A DNA stretch of 64,000 bases from Kineococcus aurantiacus (GTDB taxonomy: Bacteria > Actinomycetota > Actinomycetes > Actinomycetales > Kineococcaceae): positions 4,154,001 through 4,218,000 of the forward strand of contig NZ_JACCBB010000001.1 of NCBI RefSeq assembly GCF_013409345.1, in the 5' to 3' direction. Positions within the stretch are counted from its first letter, which is position 1; every line of letters begins with the position of its first letter. Of the stretch, positions 48,589 to 56,625 are shown in pieces. Both the position numbers and the translations under genes were made by a program. The notes under the pieces were generated by a model. That model was not told the DNA's origin, did no database searches, and worked only from the letters and a program-made list of their open reading frames with translations.

Positions 48589-50069
48589 AGTTCGTCGCGA
48601 TCACCAGCTGCCCCACGGGCATCGCGCACACGTACATGGCCGCCGAGGCCCTGGAGCAGGCCGGCAAGGCCGCCGGGCACGACGTCCAGGTCGAGACCCA
48701 GGGGTCGGCCGGTTCGGCCCCCTTCGACCCGGCCGTCATCGCCGCCGCCGACGGCGTCATCTTCGCCGCCGACCTGGAGGTCCGCGACAAGGACCGCTTC
48801 ACGGGCCTGCCGTCCGTCGACGTCGGGGTGAAGAAGGCCGTCGCCGACGCCCCCGGGGTCCTCGCCGCCGCGGTCGCCGCGGTCGAGGCCGCGCCCAAGG
48901 GCGCCCCCGCCCCGGCCGCCGGTCCCGCGCTGGCCACGAAGGTCACCTCCGGCGCCGGGGTCGGGACCCGCGTGCGCCAGTGGCTCATGACCGGGGTCAG
49001 CTACATGATCCCGTTCGTCGCCGCCGGCGGGATCATGATCGCCCTCGCCTTCCTCATCGGCGGGTACCAGATCACCGACGTCACGGCCACCGACCTCATC
49101 TCGGGGTTCGACCCGCTGTCCAGCCGCGACTGGGCCGGGCTGCTGTTCGTCCTGGGCGCCGCGGCCTTCGGGTTCCTCGTCCCCGTCCTGGCCGGGTTCA
49201 TCGCCTTCGGCATCGCCGACCGCCCGGGCATCGCGCCCGGTTTCGTCGGCGGCACCATCGCCGTGACGGTCGGCAGCGGGTTCCTCGGCGGCCTCGTCGC
49301 CGGGTTCCTCGGCGGTTTCGTGGCCCTGGCCCTCGCGCGGCTGAAGGTCCCGAACGCGGTGCGCGGCATCATGCCCGTCGTCGTCATCCCGCTGGTCGCG
49401 ACGTTCATCACCGCCGGCGCCATGCTCGTCGTCCTCGGCCGGCCCATCGCCTGGCTCATGGACGAGCTCACCGCGGGCCTGAACTCGCTGTCCGGCAGCG
49501 GCATCGTCCTGCTCGGCGTCATCCTCGGCGTCATGATGGCCGCCGACCTCGGCGGCCCGATCAACAAGGTCGCCTACACGTTCGCCACGACGGGCCTGGC
49601 CACCGTCGCCACCGCCTCCGGCAGCCCCGTCGAGCTGAAGGTCATGGCCGCGGTCATGGCGGCCGGCATGACCCCGCCGCTGGGCATCGCGCTGGCGACG
49701 TTCGTCCGCCGCAACCTGTTCACCGAGGCCGAGCGGCAGAACGGCAAGGCCGCGGTCCTGCTGGGGGCGTTCTTCATCACCGAGGGCGCCATCCCGTTCG
49801 CGGCCGCCGCCCCGCTGCGCATCATCCCCGCCGCGATGATCGGTTCCGGTCTCACCGGCGGTCTGACGATGGCTTTCGGCAACACGCTGCGCGCCCCCCA
49901 CGGCGGCGTCGTCGTCTTCGGCCTCGTCGGCCAGCCCCTGCTGTACCTGGTGGCGATCCTCGTCGGCACCGCCGTGACCGCCGTGGCCGTCATCGTCCTC
50001 AAGGGCCTGCACCGCAAGGCCCCCGAGGCCCAGGCCACCCCCGCCGCCGCCCAGCCCGCGACCGTCTGA
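48585..50069 (+). CDS. fruA: fructose-specific PTS Enzyme IIBC
   Basis: 494 residues. EIIB domain (1-110): AITSCPTGIAHTYMAAEAL with the phosphorylated cysteine, FAADLEVRDKDRF. EIIC domain (from about 125): WLMTGVSYMIPFVAAGGIMIALAFLIGGY and about nine membrane segments, with DLGGPINKVAYTF and FITEGAIPFAAAAPLRIIPA, both typical of the fructose-class channel. Moves fructose in and phosphorylates it to fructose 1-phosphate. ATGA overlap with EIIA gene. Confidence 0.92.
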   Translation: MKFVAITSCPTGIAHTYMAAEALEQAGKAAGHDVQVETQGSAGSAPFDPAVIAAADGVIFAADLEVRDKDRFTGLPSVDVGVKKAVADAPGVLAAAVAAVEAAPKGAPAPAAGPALATKVTSGAGVGTRVRQWLMTGVSYMIPFVAAGGIMIALAFLIGGYQITDVTATDLISGFDPLSSRDWAGLLFVLGAAAFGFLVPVLAGFIAFGIADRPGIAPGFVGGTIAVTVGSGFLGGLVAGFLGGFVALALARLKVPNAVRGIMPVVVIPLVATFITAGAMLVVLGRPIAWLMDELTAGLNSLSGSGIVLLGVILGVMMAADLGGPINKVAYTFATTGLATVATASGSPVELKVMAAVMAAGMTPPLGIALATFVRRNLFTEAERQNGKAAVLLGAFFITEGAIPFAAAAPLRIIPAAMIGSGLTGGLTMAFGNTLRAPHGGVVVFGLVGQPLLYLVAILVGTAVTAVAVIVLKGLHRKAPEAQATPAAAQPATV

Positions 50070-50083
50070 GGAGAACACCCGAG

Positions 50084-50362
50084 ATGAGCACCCCCACCGC
50101 CACCCGCACCGCTGTGGTCGCCTCCCGCGTCGGCCTGCACGCCCGCCCCGCCTCGCTGTTCGTCCAGGCCGCCGCGGCCACCGGGCTGCCCGTGACCATC
50201 GCCGTCGGCGACGGCGACGCGGTCGACGCGCGCAGCATCCTCATGGTCATGGGCCTGGGCGCCAAGCACGGCGACCAGGTCACCCTGTCCGCCGAGGGCG
50301 AGGGGGCCGAGGCCGCCCTGGAGTCGCTCGCGACGCTGGTCGAGACCGACCACGATGCCTGA
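50084..50362 (+). CDS. ptsH: phosphocarrier protein HPr
   Basis: 92 residues. SRVGLHARPASLFVQAAA has the active histidine and the following Arg; DARSILMVMGLGAKHGDQV carries the regulatory Ser of HPr. Transfers phosphate from Enzyme I to EIIA. Only HPr and EI are general PTS parts, and here they are encoded in the fructose operon itself. AGGAG-type ribosome site (GAGGAG) before ATG 50084. Its 3' end overlaps ptsI by 8 bp. Confidence 0.92.
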   Translation: MSTPTATRTAVVASRVGLHARPASLFVQAAAATGLPVTIAVGDGDAVDARSILMVMGLGAKHGDQVTLSAEGEGAEAALESLATLVETDHDA

Positions 50363-52007
50363 GCTGACCGGTGTCGGGGTGGGGACGGGGGCCGCGGTCG
50401 GCGTGGCCGTCGTCCTGGCCCCCGCCGCCCGGCCCCCGGCCGACGAACCCGCCGACCCCGGCGCCGGGCCCCGCGTCCGGGAGGCCTTCGAGGCCGTCGC
50501 CGCCTCGCTGCGCGACCGCGCGCAGCGCGCCGGCGGCACGACGGCCGACGTCCTGCAGGCCACGGCGCTGATGGCCGCCGACCCCGGCCTGCTCGCCGTC
50601 GTCGACCAGCGGCTGGCCGCCGGGGCCGGCCCGGCCACCGCCGTCGACCAGGCCGTCGAGCAGTTCTGCGAGGTGCTGGCCGCCTCCGGCCCGTACCTGG
50701 CCGAGCGGGTCACCGACCTGCGCGACGTCCGCGACCGCGTCGTCGCCCGGGTCCTGGGCCTGCCCGAACCCGGTGTCCCGCAGCTGAGCGGGCCGTCGGT
50801 CGTCGTCGCCCGCGACCTCGCCCCGGCCGACACCGCCGCGCTGGACCTGTCCCTCGTCGTGGGCATCGTCACCGAGCTCGGCGGCCCGACGAGCCACACC
50901 GCGATCATCGCGGCGCAGTTCGACATCCCCTGCCTCGTGCGCGTCGCCGGGGCCCTGGACCTGCCGGCCGGCACCGAGCTCGCCCTCGACGCCCGCGCCG
51001 GCACCGTGACCCCCGACCCCTCGCCGGCGCTGCGCGAGCAGGTCGCCGCCCGGGCCGCGGCCCGGGCGGCGCTGGCCGCGGCCGCCGGTGGGCCCGGCCG
51101 CACCGCCGACGGCACCGCGGTGCAGCTGCTGGCCAACGTCGGGACCCTCGAGGACGCCGAACGCGCTGCCGCGCAGGACGTCGAGGGCGTCGGCCTGTTC
51201 CGCACCGAGGTCCTCTTCCTGGACCGCAGCAGCGCCCCCACGCTGCAGGAGCAGACCGAGGCCTACGCCCGGGTGTTCACGGCGTTCGGGGACCGCAAGG
51301 TCGTCGTCCGCACGCTGGACGCCGGGGCGGACAAACCGCTGGCCTTCGTGGACGTCGCCGCCGAGGAGAACCCCGCCCTGGGCGTGCGCGGGTTGCGGAC
51401 GGCCCGCCGGCACCCCGAGCTGCTGCAGACGCAGCTCGCGGCCCTGGCCGCGGCGGCCAAGCAGACCGGGACCACCCCGTGGGTGATGGCCCCCATGGTC
51501 TCGACCCCGGCCGAGGCCGCCGAGTTCGCCCTCACGGCCCGCGCCGCCGGGCTGGAGACGGTCGGCGCGATGGTCGAGGTCCCCGCCGCGGCGCTGCGCG
51601 CGCACCGGCTCGTCGCCGCGGGCCTGGACTTCGTGAGCCTGGGCACCAACGACCTGACGCAGTACGCGATGGCCGCCGACCGCCTCGAGGGTGATCTGGC
51701 CGACCTGCTGGACCCGTGGCAACCCGCTGTCCTGCAACTGGTCGCGGCCACCGGCTCGGTGGACGTGCCGGTGGGGGTGTGCGGGGAGGCCGCGCGCGAC
51801 CCGCTGCTGGCCCTGGTCCTGGTGGGCCTGGGCGTGCGGAGCCTGTCGATGGCCCCGGCCGCGGTGCCCGCCGTCCGGTTCGCGCTGTCGCGCACGTCCC
51901 TGGCGACGTGCCGCGCGATGGCGGAGGCGGCCCTGTCGGCGGACTCCCCGCAGGAGGCGCGCGACCTCGCGGCGCGTTCGGCGGACCCGGACGTCCTGGC
52001 GCTGTAG
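50355..52007 (+). CDS. ptsI: phosphoenolpyruvate-protein phosphotransferase (Enzyme I)
   Basis: 550 residues. N-terminal HPr-binding helices, GIVTELGGPTSHTAIIA with the phosphorylated histidine, then the PEP-binding barrel with FRTEVLFLDR, RTLDAGADKPL, NPALGVRGLR, FVSLGTNDLTQYAMAADR and VCGEAARDP (the catalytic Cys of this motif reads C-G-E-A). Takes phosphate from PEP and passes it to HPr. Slightly shorter than E. coli EI (575). Last gene of the operon, followed by a hairpin. Confidence 0.93.
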   Translation: MPELTGVGVGTGAAVGVAVVLAPAARPPADEPADPGAGPRVREAFEAVAASLRDRAQRAGGTTADVLQATALMAADPGLLAVVDQRLAAGAGPATAVDQAVEQFCEVLAASGPYLAERVTDLRDVRDRVVARVLGLPEPGVPQLSGPSVVVARDLAPADTAALDLSLVVGIVTELGGPTSHTAIIAAQFDIPCLVRVAGALDLPAGTELALDARAGTVTPDPSPALREQVAARAAARAALAAAAGGPGRTADGTAVQLLANVGTLEDAERAAAQDVEGVGLFRTEVLFLDRSSAPTLQEQTEAYARVFTAFGDRKVVVRTLDAGADKPLAFVDVAAEENPALGVRGLRTARRHPELLQTQLAALAAAAKQTGTTPWVMAPMVSTPAEAAEFALTARAAGLETVGAMVEVPAAALRAHRLVAAGLDFVSLGTNDLTQYAMAADRLEGDLADLLDPWQPAVLQLVAATGSVDVPVGVCGEAARDPLLALVLVGLGVRSLSMAPAAVPAVRFALSRTSLATCRAMAEAALSADSPQEARDLAARSADPDVLAL

Positions 52008-52021
52008 CCTCGGGCCAGGAT

Positions 52022-52056
52022 CCCTCGGCGGGACGTCCCCCCGGCCTCGCCGAGGG
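52022..52056 (+). terminator. hairpin after ptsI
   Basis: Perfect 9-bp stem CCCTCGGCG / CGCCGAGGG with a 17-nt loop, 15 bp after the ptsI stop. No T-tract. Likely end of the fructose operon. Confidence 0.5.
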
Positions 52057-52071
52057 ATCCGCAGCAACGGT

Positions 52072-53682
52072 GTGCCACCGGTGGAGGTGCGGGGTTTGCC
52101 CAGGGTCGTCGTGACGACCGCAGGTGGGGTGCGTGGGACGGCCGCCCGGCGCGGTGTCGTGAGTTTCCGCGGGATCCCCTACGCCGCCGCTCCCGTGGGG
52201 CCGCTGCGCTTCGCCGCCCCCGCCCCGCCGCGCAGCTGGCAGGGCGTCCGCGAGGCCCGCGACCCCTCGCCGGTGGCGCCGCAGGACCCCCGCTCGGGCT
52301 ACGGCTGGACGCACGCGGCGGGCGAGGACCACCTCACGGTCGACGTGCACGTGCCGGCCGACTTCCCGCGCGACCTGCCGGTCCTGGTCTGGATCCACGG
52401 CGGCGGCTGGGTCTCGGGGTCCGGCTCGGCGCCGGGGTACCACCCCGGGGCGTGGGTGCGGCGGGGTTTCGTCGTGGTGTCGATGAACTACCGGCTCGGT
52501 TTCGAGGGTTTCGGCGCGGTGCCCGGGGCCCCGCACAACCGGGGGCTGCTGGACCAGGTCGCCGCCCTGCGCTGGGTCGCGGAGAACGTCCGCGCCTTCG
52601 GCGGCGACCCCGGCCGGGTCACGATCGCCGGGCAGTCGGCGGGAGCGAGTTCGGTGGCCGCCCTGATGTGCGCCCCGGCGGCGCGGGGGCTGTTCTCCCG
52701 GGCCATCGCGGCGAGCATCACGGGGGAGACGTACTCCGTGGCCCAGGCCGAGCGCGTGGCCGAGCGCGTCGCGCGCGCCGCCCGCGTCCCGAACTCCCGC
52801 GAGGGTTTCGCGGGGCTGCCGCCCGTGCGCCTGCTCGCGGCCTCCGACGCCGTCGCGCAGGACCTCGCGGCCGAGCCGGGCGCGGGCCCGCGCGGGGCGG
52901 TGCCCCTGATCTACCACCCCGTCGTCGACGGCGACGTCGTCGCCGGGCCCTTCGTGGAGGGTCCCCACGCCGGCGGGGACCCGGCCGTGCAGCTCCTCGT
53001 CCAGACCGTCGCCGACGAGTGGACCCTGTTCTCCCGCAGCGGGTTCGCCCCCGTGGCGCAGGACTTCGGGCAGGTCGAGGCGTTCGCGGCGGCCGTGGGC
53101 TTGCCCGCCTCGGCCGTCGCCGGGTACCGCGCCCTCATGCCCGGCGCCGACCCCGGCGCGGTGGGTGACGCCCTGCTGTCGGACGGCCTGTTCGCCGAGC
53201 CCTCGCGCCGGTTCGCCCGCGCCCACACCGCCCGCGGGGGCCGGACCCACCTGGCGCGCTTCACGTGGCGCTCGCCGTTCATGGGCGGCAGGTTCGGCGC
53301 GACCCACGCCCTCGACGTCCCCTTCGCCCTCGGGAACCCGCAGGCCATGGAACCGTTCCTGCACGCCGTGCCCGTCCTGCCGCTGGCGCGTCGGGTGCCG
53401 GGGGTGTCCGGGCACCTGCGGGGCCTGTTCCCGACCCCGTCGGCGGCGGCGCTGTCGCAGCGCCTGGTGCGGGCCTGGACGGGTTTCGCCGCCGACGGGG
53501 ACCCCGGGTGGCCCGAGATCTCCCCGGCCGGGGTCCCCGTCCGCGTCTGGGGCGCCACCGACTCCCTGGAGCAGGTCCCCGACCCGCGCGAGCGGATCTG
53601 GGCCGGGGTGGAGTTCCGGCCCTACGACGAGGTCCTGGTCCGCGCGGGTGCGCCGTCGGCGGGGCCGGCGGGAGCGGCGTAG
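52072..53682 (+). CDS. type B carboxylesterase
   Basis: 536 residues from GTG 52072 (GTG 52081 or 52087 possible). Carboxylesterase/lipase fold: VVSFRGIPYAAAPVGPLRF, oxyanion hole HGGGWVSG, NYRLGFEGF, nucleophile elbow IAGQSAGASSV, and THALDVPFALGN near the C-terminus, which holds the catalytic His region. No signal peptide was found, so it is probably cytoplasmic. Substrate is not predictable. Stands alone after the fructose operon. Confidence 0.85.
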   Translation: MPPVEVRGLPRVVVTTAGGVRGTAARRGVVSFRGIPYAAAPVGPLRFAAPAPPRSWQGVREARDPSPVAPQDPRSGYGWTHAAGEDHLTVDVHVPADFPRDLPVLVWIHGGGWVSGSGSAPGYHPGAWVRRGFVVVSMNYRLGFEGFGAVPGAPHNRGLLDQVAALRWVAENVRAFGGDPGRVTIAGQSAGASSVAALMCAPAARGLFSRAIAASITGETYSVAQAERVAERVARAARVPNSREGFAGLPPVRLLAASDAVAQDLAAEPGAGPRGAVPLIYHPVVDGDVVAGPFVEGPHAGGDPAVQLLVQTVADEWTLFSRSGFAPVAQDFGQVEAFAAAVGLPASAVAGYRALMPGADPGAVGDALLSDGLFAEPSRRFARAHTARGGRTHLARFTWRSPFMGGRFGATHALDVPFALGNPQAMEPFLHAVPVLPLARRVPGVSGHLRGLFPTPSAAALSQRLVRAWTGFAADGDPGWPEISPAGVPVRVWGATDSLEQVPDPRERIWAGVEFRPYDEVLVRAGAPSAGPAGAA

Positions 53683-53716
53683 CGGCCCGGCCTGGCCCGC
53701 CACCCCGCCGGCGTCG

Positions 53717-53722
53717 TAGCTT
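53717..53722 (+). promoter_or_regulatory. -10-like hexamer of the AAA+ ATPase gene
   Basis: TAGCTT ends 6 nt before ATG 53729; no ribosome site is present. Leaderless layout. Confidence 0.45.
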
Positions 53723-53728
53723 CGCGGG

Positions 53729-55054
53729 ATGACCGACACCGGCAACGACGTGGAACTGGGCCCCGTGCTGGCCCGCCGGCTCTCCTCCGAGCCCGCGGAG
53801 GTGCGCCGCGCCGTCGCGGTCCTGGGCGAGCTGCTGTCCGGCGGCAGCCGCAGCGCCACGACCGCCAACGGCTTCGTCGAGACCCACCTCGGCCTGGCGC
53901 ACACCTCCCTCGTCTCCGAGCGCGTCGACCTCACGAACACCCGGGCGGTCTCGGTGGGGGCGGCGCTGGCCGACCTCGTGGACCTGCACGGCGCCGCCCT
54001 GGGCCCGGTGGAGGACGACGAACCGCCCACGTGGCAGCGCATCGACCTGCTCGACGAGCACGTCTCGGTGCCCACCTCGGCGGCGGCGTTCTTCCCCGCC
54101 GGCACGGCCACCACCGCCGACGTCGTCGTCCAGCTCGCCGAGCACGAGTACGAACCCCAGCCCGCCTCGCTGCGGGTGCTGTCCCGGCCCGGTGACCACG
54201 CCGCGGCCCGTTCCGTCGCCGACTCGCTGCTGGCCACCGCCCGCCGCGACAAGGGGTTCTACCGCGGTCGCGTCCTGCACGCCGACGCCCATCTGCCGCT
54301 GAAGCTGAAACCCACCGCGCTGGGCCCGGGGGGCCGGGAGGACCTGGTGCTGCCGGCGCACGTGTGGGCCGAGGTCGACGCCAACGTCGCGGCGCTGACG
54401 ACCCGGGCCGGACTGCTGCGGGACCTGGGCCTGGGCACCAACCGCGGGGTGCTGCTGGCCGGTCCGCCCGGCGTCGGCAAGAGCGCGCTGAGCCGCGTCG
54501 TGGCGCGTGAGCTGGTGGGGGAGTTCACCGTCATCATCGTCGACGCGGCCGCGGCGTCGACGGTGCTGCGCCAGGTGTTCCGGGAGACCACGGACCTGGG
54601 GCCCTGCGTCGTCGTGCTGGAGGACGTCGACCTGTACCTGGGGGACCGCAAGGCCGGGGCCCGCGGCACCGCCCTGGCCGACTTCCTCGCCGTCCTGGAC
54701 GGGACCGAGGAGTACCGCGACGTGCTGACCATCGCCAGCACCAACGACCCCGCCGCGCTGGACGCCGCCGCCACCCGCTCGGCCCGCTTCGACGCCGTCA
54801 TCCACCTCGACACCCCCGACCAGGAGGCCTGCGAGGCCATCCTGCGCCGGCTGCTGGGCCGCTTCGGGCGCTCGGCGGTGGACTGCGCCGCCGTGGCGGC
54901 CGCGCTGCCGCCGGGGGTCACGGGGGCCGACCTGCGCGAGGTCGTGCGCCGCACGGTCCTCAGCCACGGCGCGGACCTGACGACCGGGGCCGTCCTGCAG
55001 GTCGTGCGGGACGGCCGCTGGCAGCCGGCGCCGCTGACGGGCAACTACCTGTGA
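53729..55054 (+). CDS. AAA+ ATPase with uncharacterised N-terminal domain
   Basis: 441 residues. Residues 1-225 have no recognised domain. The AAA module covers about 235-430: Walker A GPPGVGKS at 245-252, Walker B VVVLEDVD (E298-D299, an ED order instead of the usual DE), sensor-1 IASTNDPAALD, arginine-finger-type RSARFDAVI and a C-terminal helical lid (GVTGADLREVVRRTVL). Resembles classic-clade (BCS1/CDC48/proteasomal-like) AAA proteins. Substrate or partner unknown; the gene is not in an operon with an obvious client. Ends GNYL. Confidence 0.78.
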   Translation: MTDTGNDVELGPVLARRLSSEPAEVRRAVAVLGELLSGGSRSATTANGFVETHLGLAHTSLVSERVDLTNTRAVSVGAALADLVDLHGAALGPVEDDEPPTWQRIDLLDEHVSVPTSAAAFFPAGTATTADVVVQLAEHEYEPQPASLRVLSRPGDHAAARSVADSLLATARRDKGFYRGRVLHADAHLPLKLKPTALGPGGREDLVLPAHVWAEVDANVAALTTRAGLLRDLGLGTNRGVLLAGPPGVGKSALSRVVARELVGEFTVIIVDAAAASTVLRQVFRETTDLGPCVVVLEDVDLYLGDRKAGARGTALADFLAVLDGTEEYRDVLTIASTNDPAALDAAATRSARFDAVIHLDTPDQEACEAILRRLLGRFGRSAVDCAAVAAALPPGVTGADLREVVRRTVLSHGADLTTGAVLQVVRDGRWQPAPLTGNYL

Positions 55055-55057
55055 CCC

Positions 55058-55175
55058 CCCTCCCCGCTCGAAGCACGCTTCGGGCCCGGAGGGACGCCTC
55101 ACGAGGGCGCGCAGCACGCTCCGGGCCCGGAGGGACGCCTCACGAGGGCGCTGACCGTGCTTCGAGCGGGGAGGG
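55058..55175. repeat. palindromic element: 20-bp inverted repeat enclosing a tandem 39-bp repeat
   Basis: Arms 55058-55077 and 55156-55175 are perfect reverse complements. Between them two copies of a 39-bp unit (55072-55110 and 55113-55151) differ at one base; the first unit overlaps the left arm. The unit itself contains the palindrome CCGGGCCCGG-like core. It lies between the AAA gene and the facing amidohydrolase gene and could form a long hairpin; it may serve as terminator or be one copy of a dispersed intergenic repeat. Confidence 0.85.
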
Positions 55176-55208
55176 CGGGCTCCGGATCGCGGCACCCGCC
55201 GAGAACCC

Positions 55209-56552
55209 TCAGCCGAGGAACGCCTCGACGTCCAGCACCCCGCCGGCCGCCTCGAACTCCGCCCGCACGGCCGCCAGGAGACCGGGGTCGGCCAGCACGT
55301 CGAGCGCCGTCAGCGCCAGCCCCACGGCCCCGTCGAGCACGCCCGCGTCCCCGGTGGGCGAGCCCGCCGCCGCCGCGAACTCCGCGGTGTGCAGCGACAC
55401 CTCCGGGGCGCTGATGCCCAGCATGGGGTGGATGGAGGGGACCCGGACGCTCACGTTCCCCAGGTCCGTGGACCCCGCGAGGGACTCGGGGACCACCCCC
55501 GGCGGCAGCGCGGTGCGCCCGCGACGGGCCTGGTGGGTGGTCCAGCGGGCGGCCAGCTCCCGGTTCGCCCGGATCGGCAGGTACGCCGGCTGCCGGTCCC
55601 ACTCCAGCTCCACGCCCGTGCCCGTCATGGCCGCCGCGGCCCGCAGCACCAGTTCCACGCGCGAGCACAGGTCGGCCAGCGTCGCCGGCTCGGCCGAGCG
55701 GACGTAGTACTCCGCGCTCGCCGTCGCGGGCACCACGTTGGGCCGCTGCCCGCCGTCCACGACGATGCCGTGGACGCGGTCGCTGGGCGTGATGTGCTGG
55801 CGCAGCATCGCGATGCCGTTGTACCCGGCGACCACGGCGTCGAGGGCGTTGCGGCCCATGAACGGCTGCGCCGAGGCGTGGGCGGGCACCCCGCGGTACG
55901 TGGCGCGCACCTGGCGACGGCCCAGGAACGGCTGCACGGCCACGTCGTAGGAGAACGGGTGCAGCATGACGACGGCGTCCACGCCCTCGAACGCGCCGTC
56001 GCGGGCCAGGAACTCCTTGCCGCCGCCGCCCTCCTCGGCGGGCGTCCCCAGCAGGACCGCGGTGCCGGTGACCGCCCCGGAGCGCAGCGCCCCCGCGACC
56101 CCCAGGAACCCGCCGACGGCGGTGGAGCAGATGACGTTGTGCCCGCAGCCGTGACCGATGCCCGGCAGGGCGTCGTACTCGGCCAGGAAGGCGACCGTGG
56201 GCCCGGGCCCGTTCGCCACGACGGCCCGTAGCGCCGTGCCCAGCCCGTGCACCCCCACCTCGGCCTCGACCCCGTGCCGGACCAGGACGGCGGCGACGGC
56301 CCCCGCCGACCGGTGCTCGGCGAAGGCCTCCTCGGGGTGGGCGTGCAGGTCGTGGCTCAGCGCCAGCAGCTCCGGTCCCAGGTCCTGCACCGCGGCCTCG
56401 ACCGCGGCCAGCGCCTCCTCCGGCGCGCCCTCGTGGTCGCTGGACAGCGGCGTCGCGGTGGCCGCGGCCCGTTCGATCGCGGCCCGCACCCCGTCCAGGT
56501 ACGTCGGGTCCGGACGGGTGGGCAGGGACTCGTCACGGGTCGGTGCGGCCAT
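55209..56552 (-). CDS. M20 family amidohydrolase/peptidase (AbgB-like)
   Basis: 447 residues. Zinc-peptidase pattern: LAEYDALPGIGHGCGHNV (D and H metal ligands), GTPAEEGGGGK (catalytic Glu pair), MLHPFSYDVA and a C-terminal VSLHTAEFAAAAG. Dimerisation domain (about 230-350) with YRGVPAHASAQPFMGRNALDAV. M20D proteins cut amide bonds, e.g. p-aminobenzoyl-glutamate or N-acyl amino acids. ATG 56552 is chosen as the first Met after TAGGCC, which ends 8 nt upstream on the minus strand; the longer frame runs under the parC 3' end. Confidence 0.88.
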   Translation of the reverse strand: MAAPTRDESLPTRPDPTYLDGVRAAIERAAATATPLSSDHEGAPEEALAAVEAAVQDLGPELLALSHDLHAHPEEAFAEHRSAGAVAAVLVRHGVEAEVGVHGLGTALRAVVANGPGPTVAFLAEYDALPGIGHGCGHNVICSTAVGGFLGVAGALRSGAVTGTAVLLGTPAEEGGGGKEFLARDGAFEGVDAVVMLHPFSYDVAVQPFLGRRQVRATYRGVPAHASAQPFMGRNALDAVVAGYNGIAMLRQHITPSDRVHGIVVDGGQRPNVVPATASAEYYVRSAEPATLADLCSRVELVLRAAAAMTGTGVELEWDRQPAYLPIRANRELAARWTTHQARRGRTALPPGVVPESLAGSTDLGNVSVRVPSIHPMLGISAPEVSLHTAEFAAAAGSPTGDAGVLDGAVGLALTALDVLADPGLLAAVRAEFEAAGGVLDVEAFLG

Positions 56553-56625
56553 GGGGCACAGGCCTACCGCGCTACGACCGGGCGGGGCCAGCCGCCACGC
56601 CCGGCGCCGGCCCGCGCGGGGGCCC

